Assembly: GCA_023433465.1 (NCBI GenBank)
Contig: JAEZCR010000284.1
Location: forward strand, 1-6,010
Source of the DNA: Pseudomonadota bacterium
GTDB taxonomy: Bacteria; Pseudomonadota; Gammaproteobacteria; Steroidobacterales; Steroidobacteraceae
Direction: 5' to 3'
DNA: 6,010 nt
Below are positions 1 to 6,010 of this stretch, in pieces. The translations under genes were made by a program, and so were the position numbers. The notes under the pieces were generated by a model, which was given only the letters and a program-made list of their open reading frames with translations, made no database searches and was not told the DNA's origin. Every line of letters starts with the position of its first letter. Positions within the stretch are counted from its first letter, which is position 1.

Positions 1-100
1 GGGGCGTCGACCCCCCACCGCGCCCCCCGCCCCCACCGCCGCACGAAACCATCAGCAGTAACGACGCGAGCGAGACGCCGCGCACCAGCTTCGAAAGCAT
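1..100 (-). CDS. Glycine-rich lipoprotein, N-terminal part (cut by left edge)
   Basis: Reading leftward from an ATG at 100-98 gives 33 codons that stay open to the window edge. The peptide starts MLSKLVRGVSLASLLLMVSC: two basic residues, a hydrophobic core, then a cysteine at residue 20 that fits a lipobox (L-M-V-S-C, acceptable but not ideal at -2). A low-complexity Gly stretch with one Arg follows, then Ser-Thr-Pro, which looks like the flexible tether usual after the lipidated cysteine. A strong ribosome binding site, A followed by seven G (minus strand 114-107), sits six bases before the ATG, which supports this start. The mature domain lies outside the window, so the function is unknown. 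It is probably exported by Sec and lipidated at the inner or outer membrane. The G-rich codons make this stretch prone to slippage or to sequencing error. Confidence 0.72.
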   Translation of the reverse strand, partial: MLSKLVRGVSLASLLLMVSCGGGGGGRGGGSTP

Positions 101-129
101 GTTAGACCCCCCCTGGAGCTCCGCGGACA

Positions 130-159
130 ACGATAACCAAGCCCCACGGCCGATCACAA
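130..159 (-). promoter_or_regulatory. Possible sigma70-type promoter for the lipoprotein gene
   Basis: On the minus strand, TTGTGA (159-154) is followed after 18 bases by TATCGT (135-130). Each hexamer matches the sigma70 consensus at four of six positions. Transcription would start near 122, giving a leader of about 22 bases that contains the G-rich ribosome binding site. The position is sensible, but hexamers this weak also occur by chance in such DNA. Confidence 0.28.
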
Positions 160-178
160 CGTGTCGGCAATCCGCGAT

Positions 179-273
179 GGGTGCCAGGCACGGAATTTCC
201 GGGAGAAGCCTGAATTATGTGACGCCCACCTTCCGGGTCGGAGTCTCTCCCGACATTTCCGTGCCAGGCACCG
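179..273. repeat. Imperfect inverted-repeat (REP/MITE-like) element with two GTGCCAGGCAC palindromes
   Basis: The 11-bp palindrome GTGCCAGGCAC occurs at 181-191 and again at 261-271. The flanks are also inverted: 179-195 pairs with 257-273 at 15 of 17 positions. After a few mismatches the pairing resumes between CGGGAGA (200-206 region) and TCTCCCG (246-252 region). The whole folds as a long imperfect hairpin with a loop of roughly 30-40 bases and smaller palindromic tips. There is no T-run on either side, so it is not a classic intrinsic terminator. It begins three bases past the stop codon of the exporter and fills most of the gap to the lipoprotein gene. The form is typical of REP/BIME-type or miniature inverted-repeat elements, which lie between genes and can stabilise or attenuate 3' mRNA ends. 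Assignment to a repeat family is inferred from the structure; only this one copy is visible here. Confidence 0.62.
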
Positions 274-275
274 TC

Positions 276-2138
276 TTATCGGTAGCCGCGGGCCTGGAGG
301 GTGAAGAGCTTCGAGTAGATGCCGTCTTCCTTCATGAGCGACTCGTGATTGCCGCGCTCGACGATGTGGCCCTGGTCGAGCACGACGATCTGGTCGGCCA
401 TGCGCACGGTGCTGAAGCGGTGCGAGATCACGATCGCGATGCGTTTGCCCATGAGCGAGCGGAAATGCTCGAACACTTCGGCCTCGGCGGCCGCATCCAT
501 CGCGGCGGTCGGCTCGTCGAGCACGAGGATGTCGGCGTCGTGGCGCATGAAAGCGCGCGACAGCGCGATCTTCTGCCACTGCCCGCCCGAAAGCTCGCGG
601 CCGTCCTTGAACCACTTGCCGAGCTGCGTTTCGTACTGCTTGGGCATGTCGTTGATGAACGCCGCCGCGCGTCCCTGCGTGGCGGCATCCTTCCACCGTT
701 CGCGGTCCTCGAATGCGCGCACGTCCCCGGCGCCGACGTTCTCGCCCACGAGCAGCTGGTAGCGCACGAAGTCCTGGAAGATGACGCCAACACGCCGGCG
801 CAGGACCTGGGCATCCCACTCCTGCAGGTCGCGCCCGTCGAGCAGCACGCGCCCCGAGGTCGGCTTGTACAACCGCGTGAGTAGTTTGATCAGCGTCGTC
901 TTGCCCGAGCCGTTCTCTCCGACGAGCGCGAGACTCTCGCCGCGCTTGATCTGCAGGTTGATCCCGGTCACCGCGATCCGCGAAGAGCCGGGATACCGGA
1001 ACTCGACGTTCTCGAACTGCACGCCCGCGTCCGGATCGGGCCCGCTCACCGCGGTTCCCGTGGTCGGCTCGACCGGCTGCTCGAGATATTCGTACAGCGT
1101 CGAGAGATAGAGGTTGTCCTCGTACATGCCGCCGATCGCGCCCAGGCTCGCGGTCACTGCTGCCTGTCCCTGCCTGAACAGCATCAGGTACATCGTCATC
1201 TCGCCGAGCGTGATCGTCCCCCTCACGGCGGCGATCGCGACCCACGCATACGCGCCATAAAGCGCGCAGATGCTGACGAGACTCAGCGCGAATCCCCAGC
1301 TCTCGCGCCGGATCGTGAGGTTGCGGTCCTTCTGGTACAGGCCCTCGTAGATGCCCTTGTACCGACCGAGGAACAGGTGCCCGAGGTCGAATAGTTTGAC
1401 CTCCTTCGCGTGATCCTCGCGCGCCAGCGCCGTTTCGAGATACGACTGCATGCGCGTCTCGGGCGCGCGCCAGCGGAACAGCCGGAACGCGTCCCCCGAG
1501 AACTTCGTCTCCGCGAAGAACGCCGGCAATCCGCCGAGCAGCAGCATGATCACCGCGATCGGCGAGAACTGCGCGAGCAGCACCGAGAAGCTCACGATCG
1601 CGATCGCGTTCTGCAGCAGGCCCGAGGTGCGCATCACGAGCGAGAGCGGCCGGCTCGACGCCTCGCGCCGCGCGCGCGTCAGCTTGTCGTAGAACTCGGA
1701 GTCTTCGAAGTGCGTGAGCTCGAGCGACAACGCCTTCTCGAGGATCATCACGTTCACGCGGTGCGAGAGCTTCGCCTTGAGCAGCGACTGGCACAGCGTG
1801 ATCCCGCGGTGGCTGGCCGTGATGGCCACCAGGATCAGCGCCTCGACCAGCACCCACATGACGACCGTCGAGTAATCGGCCCCGCCCGGCGAGTTCCGCG
1901 TGGCGGCCGCGGCCAGCACGCTGTCGACGATGCGCGCGCCGACCCACGCGACGGCCGAAGGCAACACGCCGGCCAGGAGCGTGACGAACGCGAGCAGGAA
2001 CGAGAGCTTGCGGCTCGTGGTCCAGACCAGTTCGAGCGCGCGCTTGCTGTACTTGAAGACGCCAAAGAACTGGCGTGGCGAGTTGAGGGCTTCCCCGTGA
2101 ATATCCGGGGCTTTGGCTATGCGAGGCTTGGCACTCAT
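276..2138 (-). CDS. ABC exporter, fused membrane domain and ATPase (half-transporter)
   Basis: This is a 620-aa protein with the type I (ABCB-like) exporter layout, so it probably works as a homodimer in the inner membrane exporting a lipid, peptide or drug-like substrate. The N-terminal ~340 residues hold the membrane domain, with hydrophobic segments near 45-70, 90-108, 175-190, 192-210 and 282-304 and a weaker one around 315-335. The ATPase domain follows from about 373: Walker A GENGSGKT (407-414), Q-loop glutamine 455, signature LSGGQ (516-520), Walker B ILVLDEP (537-543, catalytic Glu542), D-loop AAMD (545-548) and switch His573. All the catalytic motifs are intact. The ATG at 2138 is preceded by AGGCGG five bases upstream. 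The gene lies 42 bp after the DUF1287 gene on the same strand and is probably co-transcribed with it. The substrate cannot be read from the sequence: no adjacent biosynthetic, peptidase or precursor gene is visible, and no C39 peptidase domain is fused at the N-terminus. The class is certain, the cargo unknown. Confidence 0.95.
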   Translation of the reverse strand: MSAKPRIAKAPDIHGEALNSPRQFFGVFKYSKRALELVWTTSRKLSFLLAFVTLLAGVLPSAVAWVGARIVDSVLAAAATRNSPGGADYSTVVMWVLVEALILVAITASHRGITLCQSLLKAKLSHRVNVMILEKALSLELTHFEDSEFYDKLTRARREASSRPLSLVMRTSGLLQNAIAIVSFSVLLAQFSPIAVIMLLLGGLPAFFAETKFSGDAFRLFRWRAPETRMQSYLETALAREDHAKEVKLFDLGHLFLGRYKGIYEGLYQKDRNLTIRRESWGFALSLVSICALYGAYAWVAIAAVRGTITLGEMTMYLMLFRQGQAAVTASLGAIGGMYEDNLYLSTLYEYLEQPVEPTTGTAVSGPDPDAGVQFENVEFRYPGSSRIAVTGINLQIKRGESLALVGENGSGKTTLIKLLTRLYKPTSGRVLLDGRDLQEWDAQVLRRRVGVIFQDFVRYQLLVGENVGAGDVRAFEDRERWKDAATQGRAAAFINDMPKQYETQLGKWFKDGRELSGGQWQKIALSRAFMRHDADILVLDEPTAAMDAAAEAEVFEHFRSLMGKRIAIVISHRFSTVRMADQIVVLDQGHIVERGNHESLMKEDGIYSKLFTLQARGYR

Positions 2139-2180
2139 GTGAACCGCCTAAGCCTAACGTGAAATCGGTGTGAAGGTGCG

Positions 2181-2831
2181 TCAGCGTCCGGCGACAGATG
2201 CGGGGTCAGAAGCCCTGACGGAGGGCGCGCTCCCGGGAGGCAGACGGTAATGGCCGATAATGGTGTACCGGAACAGGATGTCCTCCTCGCGCGTCCCGGC
2301 GCCGATGTTGTGGATCACGAGCGGCACGCCGTCCGGCTTCCGGTCGCTCACGATTCCGATGTGCAGGATGCCGCGGCCGAGATCCCAGGCGACCACGTCT
2401 CCCGGTAGATAGTCCGCGGATTCCCGCGTGATCGGGCGCGAATAGCCGCGGCGCTCGAACCAGGTCATGAGGTTCGGCACGCGCCGGTGATCGATGTTCG
2501 GGTCGGGCTTCGAGAGGCCCCAGCGCGCCCGGTTCGGATATGCGTCCCAGTTCGCCGAGATGTCCTCGTACACGCTTCGCTGCAGATCGATCGACCGGGC
2601 GCTGCGCAGCGCGCGCACGACGACGTCGGTGCACACGCCGCGCTCGGGCGACACATCGCCACCCGGGTAGGCGAGCTTTCGATAGGCCGGGTCGTAGTGC
2701 AGCGTCACGCCGACCTGGGCGCGGGCCGCCGCGGCGATGTCGGGGCTGCTCGCCCAGGCGCCGCCGACCGCCAGCAACAGGCAGACCCGCGCGACACCGA
2801 CGGCGGCTCTTTGAAGCAAAACTAACTCCAC
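2181..2831 (-). CDS. Secreted DUF1287 protein (YijF-like, NlpC/P60-like fold candidate)
   Basis: The product has up to 216 residues. A hydrophobic segment ending AVGGAWA|SS (residues 16-29) looks like a Sec signal peptide, so the mature protein is probably periplasmic. The rest matches the DUF1287 family pattern (E. coli YijF is a member): GVCTDVV with Cys67, DYLPGDVVAWDL (140-151), HIGIV with His157, HNIG with His174, and GHYRLPP near 193-199. By family knowledge, the Cys/His/His order resembles NlpC/P60-type cysteine peptidases or amidases acting on cell-wall peptides; enzymatic activity is inferred. The GTG at 2831 has no good ribosome binding site. A TTG at 2819-2817 has GGAG six bases upstream (2829-2826) and still gives a complete signal peptide, so the true start may be 2819, four codons shorter. 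It is the first gene of a probable two-gene unit with the exporter downstream, and is divergent from yadG. Confidence 0.88.
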   Translation of the reverse strand: MELVLLQRAAVGVARVCLLLAVGGAWASSPDIAAAARAQVGVTLHYDPAYRKLAYPGGDVSPERGVCTDVVVRALRSARSIDLQRSVYEDISANWDAYPNRARWGLSKPDPNIDHRRVPNLMTWFERRGYSRPITRESADYLPGDVVAWDLGRGILHIGIVSDRKPDGVPLVIHNIGAGTREEDILFRYTIIGHYRLPPGSAPSVRASDPASVAGR

Positions 2832-2868
2832 CGCAAGAATCTATCAGGGATCTAGCCCTTCCGAGCGA

Positions 2869-2897
2869 TTGAGTCGGACGGCACGGATCGCTAACGT
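2869..2897 (+). promoter_or_regulatory. Possible promoter for yadG-yadH
   Basis: TTGAGT (2869-2874) and TAACGT (2892-2897) are separated by exactly 17 bases. The -35 box matches four of six consensus positions and the -10 box only three. The -10 box ends nine bases before the yadG ATG, so transcription from here would start about one to three bases before the start codon, a nearly leaderless mRNA. This agrees with the absence of any Shine-Dalgarno sequence in CGTACCGGCCCC just before the ATG. The rest of the 75-bp divergent region (2832-2906) must also hold the promoter for the DUF1287-exporter unit on the other strand, but I could not pick out convincing boxes for it. Confidence 0.3.
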
Positions 2898-2906
2898 ACC
2901 GGCCCC

Positions 2907-3826
<920 letters not shown>

Positions 3827-3830
<4 letters not shown>

Positions 3831-4588
3831 ATCTGCACGCCATCAAGGCCATCTACCACTTCGAGATGTCACGCACGTTCCGGACCGTGTTCCAGAGCAT
3901 CGCGACGCCCGTCATCACGACCTCGCTGTACTTCGTGGTCTTCGGCTCCGCGATCGGCTCGCGCATGGTGAGCATCGATGGCGTCTCGTACGGGGCGTTC
4001 ATCGTGCCGGGACTCATCATGCTCACGGTGCTTACCGAGAGCCTCAACAACGCGTCTTTCGGCATCTACATGCCGAAATTCTCGGGGACCATCTACGAGC
4101 TGCTGTCCGCGCCGGTGTCGGTGTTCGAGGTATTGGCCGGTTACGTGGGCGCGGCCGCGACGAAATCCGTGATGCTCGGCGCCATCATCCTGGCCACCGC
4201 GCGGCTCTTCGTGCCGTTCGAGATCCAGCACCCGTTCTTCATGCTGGGCTTCCTGATCCTGACCTCGGTGACCTTCAGCCTGCTCGGCTTCGCGATCGGC
4301 ATCTGGGCGGACAGCTGGGAGAAGACCAGCATCGTGCCGACCATGATCGTCACGCCGCTCACGTTTCTCGGCGGGAGCTTCTATTCGATCTCCATGCTGC
4401 CGCCGCTGTGGCAGCAGATCACGCTGTTCAACCCGGTCGTCTACCTGGTCAACGGCTTCCGCTGGAGTTTCTTCGGCCAGGCCGACGTGAACGTGTGGGT
4501 GAGCTTCGGCATTACGCTCAGCTTCCTGGCTATCTGCCTCGGCATCATCGTCTGGATGTTCATGACGGGATACAAGCTCAAGAACTAG
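3827..4588 (+). CDS. yadH: ABC-2 type transporter permease YadH
   Basis: This 253-aa inner-membrane protein forms the channel partner of YadG. Six hydrophobic segments are visible near residues 25-43, 56-73, 105-128, 136-160, 169-187 and 225-247, the normal topology for ABC-2 permeases. The diagnostic family region is intact: PLTFLGGSFYSISMLPP (177-193), followed by NPVVYLVNGFRW (202-213). Blocks such as SLYFVVFGSAIGSR, FIVPGLIM and the NPVVY region align well by eye with E. coli YadH (256 aa). The start is fixed by the ATGA overlap with yadG and a good ribosome binding site. The protein probably works as a dimer with two YadG subunits; export is likely for this class, but the substrate is unknown. 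The gene ends only 12 bp from the convergent TPR gene, and no terminator hairpin is visible between them. Confidence 0.94.
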
Positions 4589-4600
4589 TTCGGGAGACGC

Positions 4601-5752
4601 TCAGCGCGGCAGCCACTTCCGGAAGTCGTCCGACGCCATGAACTTCCCGAAGGCCGGATCCGCCGCGAATATCTCGCGCGTGAACTTGAGGTCGAAGCGG
4701 CTCTCCATGTCGCGATAGGCCGCGACGGCAGCGGCGTGACGCTCCAGGCCGACGAGCGCCGTGGCACGAGTGTCGTAACCCTGTATCCGGTCTGGCTCGA
4801 GCCCGATCGACTCCTCCGAGTACTTGAGCATGTTCGCGAAGTCGCCCGAAACGAAGTAGACGGTCGCGCGCAGCATGGTCGTAACGCCATCCTTGCCCAC
4901 CCGCTTTTCGACGGCCTCGAGCGCGGTGAGCGCCTTCGGATAGTCCTTCACGGTGAAGTAGTGATCGATGAGCATGAACGCCGTCGCCGGATCGTCGGAA
5001 TACCTCTTGGCCATCGTGGCGAGAGTGCTCTCGTACTCCGCCTGCATTTCGGCGAATGCCGCGTATTGCGCGCGAAGCGTCAGCATGATGCGCGCGTTGG
5101 CGGTTTGTTCCGGAAGCTGGTGGAAGAGCGCCACGGCTTCGGCATGTTTGTTCGCGCGGTGCAATTCGCCGATACGTCGCAGGGTCGCCACCTGCGCCTT
5201 GTCGACGTTTTTGATGTCCAGAAGCCGGCCGAGAAGACTCGGATCGCTGGTCGTGAAGAGTTGTCCGATGCCGCCGATCGTGACGGAAAGGAGTTGACCC
5301 GTGGAAAGCTGGAACCAGTCCACGGCTCGTGGGCGACCCGAGCGACCGTCGACGACGAACTCGAGATAGTCGAACCCGTTATCGCCGAGGTCGAACCGGA
5401 TGAGCGCACGCATGGGCCGCGTGTCGGTGACCCGCATGAACTGCACCGACCCCTCGCCGGCCTCGAGACTCTTGAATAACCCGCCCAGCAGGCGCGCCGT
5501 GCCGACCGATTCGAGGCCGCGCACGTAGTCGGCCTCGTCGGACGGTTTCAATTCCATGAAACGGGCGGCGCGCACGCCGAGACCCTTCACATCGATCAGC
5601 GCCGACGCGGCCTCCAGGTCGCGCTCATTGAATGCGCGCGCGATCGATTCACCAAAAACCTCCATGGCCTGCCGATCGACGATCGGTTCGACCACCTGGG
5701 CCTGGAGTGTTGTCGCGAACAGGAAAGCTGCGAGCCACGCGAGTTTTTTCAT
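4601..5752 (-). CDS. Exported TPR-repeat protein of unknown function
   Basis: This is a 383-aa protein when started at the ATG at 5752-5750. The first 18 residues (MKKLAWLAAFLFATTLQA, then Q) are a textbook Sec signal peptide with an L-Q-A cleavage site, so the protein is probably periplasmic. An upstream in-frame ATG at 5848 would add 32 residues that bury the signal peptide and cross a terminator hairpin (5801-5835), so it is rejected. Residues ~25-165 form a globular domain; the pattern FGESIARAFNERDLEAASALID resembles the first helices of NTF2-like domains, a tentative reading. Residues ~185-355 are helical with TPR-like spacing, for instance DDPATAFMLIDHYFTVKDYPKALTALE, TMLRATVYFVSGDFANMLKYSEE and GYDTRATALVGLERHAAAVAAY. 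The end (DPAFGKFMASDDFRKWLPR) is a common closing pattern in such proteins. TPR regions usually bind partner proteins; no catalytic motif is evident. The ribosome binding site is weak (ACGGGCGC directly before the ATG). Confidence 0.85.
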   Translation of the reverse strand: MKKLAWLAAFLFATTLQAQVVEPIVDRQAMEVFGESIARAFNERDLEAASALIDVKGLGVRAARFMELKPSDEADYVRGLESVGTARLLGGLFKSLEAGEGSVQFMRVTDTRPMRALIRFDLGDNGFDYLEFVVDGRSGRPRAVDWFQLSTGQLLSVTIGGIGQLFTTSDPSLLGRLLDIKNVDKAQVATLRRIGELHRANKHAEAVALFHQLPEQTANARIMLTLRAQYAAFAEMQAEYESTLATMAKRYSDDPATAFMLIDHYFTVKDYPKALTALEAVEKRVGKDGVTTMLRATVYFVSGDFANMLKYSEESIGLEPDRIQGYDTRATALVGLERHAAAVAAYRDMESRFDLKFTREIFAADPAFGKFMASDDFRKWLPR

Positions 5753-5800
5753 GCGCCCGTTATGCCAGAGCGGCACGGCCCGCGCCCGGCACCGGCGCAC

Positions 5801-5835
5801 AAAAAAAACCGGCCCCGCGCCACAAGGCGGGGCCG
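5801..5835 (-). terminator. Intrinsic terminator of the small membrane protein gene
   Basis: CGGCCCCGC (5810-5818) pairs perfectly with GCGGGGCCG (5827-5835) across an 8-base loop. Read on the minus strand, the nine-pair GC stem is followed by one G and then eight T (complement of the A-run 5801-5808), the classic Rho-independent form. On the plus strand the stem is followed by ATTTCTGG, too poor in T for good termination. It therefore ends transcription coming leftward from the gene whose stop codon is at 5900, about 65 bases upstream. Confidence 0.88.
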
Positions 5836-5899
5836 ATTTCTGGCTCAACTGGGTCGGCGGCTAACTAAGTTATGCCACGCCAACCCTTACCGGTACCTT

Positions 5900-6010
5900 T
5901 CAGGCGCGGCGCCCGCCCGCGACGAGCAGCCCGGCGCCGATCACGATCGCGCCGACGCCCGCCCACACGGGGACGTTCACCGTTTCCTTGTCCTTGATCG
6001 ACATTTCGAT
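5900..6010 (-). CDS. Small membrane protein, C-terminal end (cut by right edge)
   Basis: Reading leftward from the right edge, 36 codons stay open to a TGA at 5902-5900. The peptide begins IEMSIKDKETVNVPVW and continues into a single hydrophobic segment (A-G-V-G-A-I-V-I-G-A-G-L-L-V-A-G) that ends in Gly-Arg-Arg-Ala. A short charged loop, a V-N-V-P-V-W entry and a Gly-rich terminal helix followed by basic residues recall a recurring type of ~70-aa two-helix inner-membrane protein of unknown function in Proteobacteria. The missing N-terminal half would then hold the first helix and lie just outside the window. An internal ATG at 6004 exists, but the codons before it are also open and fit the family pattern, so I treat the gene as truncated by the edge. 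The clear terminator downstream supports a real gene ending here. Confidence 0.65.
   Translation of the reverse strand: MEMSIKDKETVNVPVWAGVGAIVIGAGLLVAGGRRA

Noticed and set aside
179..273. The inverted repeat as an intrinsic terminator of the exporter gene
   Set aside because: The hairpin is long and imperfect and has no T-run after either arm, so it lacks the Rho-independent signature.
154..1947. A 597-codon open frame on the minus strand in another frame of the exporter gene
   Set aside because: It overlaps a gene with complete ABC motifs, and its product is Arg/Ala/Gly-rich without domains. It is a codon-bias shadow.
1410..2162. A 250-codon plus-strand open frame opposite the exporter membrane domain
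   Set aside because: The product is dominated by Arg, Glu and Gln with no motif, ribosome binding site or context. It is a complementary-frame artefact.
5810..5840. The hairpin as a plus-strand or bidirectional terminator
   Set aside because: The plus-strand side has only ATTTC after the stem, and no plus-strand gene ends near it.
5753..5848. Upstream in-frame extension of the TPR gene to an ATG at 5848
   Set aside because: It would place an intrinsic terminator inside the coding sequence and put 32 residues in front of a clear signal peptide.

Overview
The window is GC-rich, densely packed chromosomal DNA from a Gram-negative bacterium. Most likely it is a member of the Pseudomonadota, probably Gammaproteobacteria. 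That placement rests on a lipoprotein and a Sec signal peptide of Gram-negative type, an ABC-2 transporter pair that closely follows the E. coli YadG/YadH pattern, and a DUF1287 (YijF-like) secreted protein. It is inferred from protein resemblance only; no rRNA or marker gene is present.

Layout from left to right. At 1-100 (minus) lies the start of a glycine-rich lipoprotein gene that runs off the left edge. Positions 101-275 are non-coding and contain a possible promoter for that gene and a ~95-bp imperfect inverted-repeat element (179-273). Positions 276-2831 (minus) hold a two-gene unit: a secreted DUF1287 protein (2181-2831) followed 42 bp later by a 620-aa ABC exporter with fused membrane and ATPase domains (276-2138). 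From a 75-bp divergent intergenic region, the plus-strand pair yadG-yadH (2907-4588) is expressed, with the two genes overlapping by an ATGA. Twelve bases after yadH, a convergent minus-strand gene (4601-5752) encodes an exported TPR protein of unknown function. Upstream of it are a clear minus-strand intrinsic terminator (5801-5835) and the C-terminal end of a small membrane protein (5900-6010, running off the right edge).

Functionally this is a cell-envelope neighbourhood: two unrelated ABC transport systems, a periplasmic NlpC/P60-like candidate hydrolase, a lipoprotein, an exported TPR protein and a small membrane protein. YadG and YadH should form one ATPase/permease complex. The DUF1287 protein and the exporter are probably co-transcribed, but a shared task is only inferred. 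I see no mobile-element gene, CRISPR array, tRNA or rRNA, and no clear previously undescribed system. The items most worth a second look are the palindromic repeat just downstream of the exporter stop codon and the compressed terminator/leader arrangement ahead of the TPR gene.
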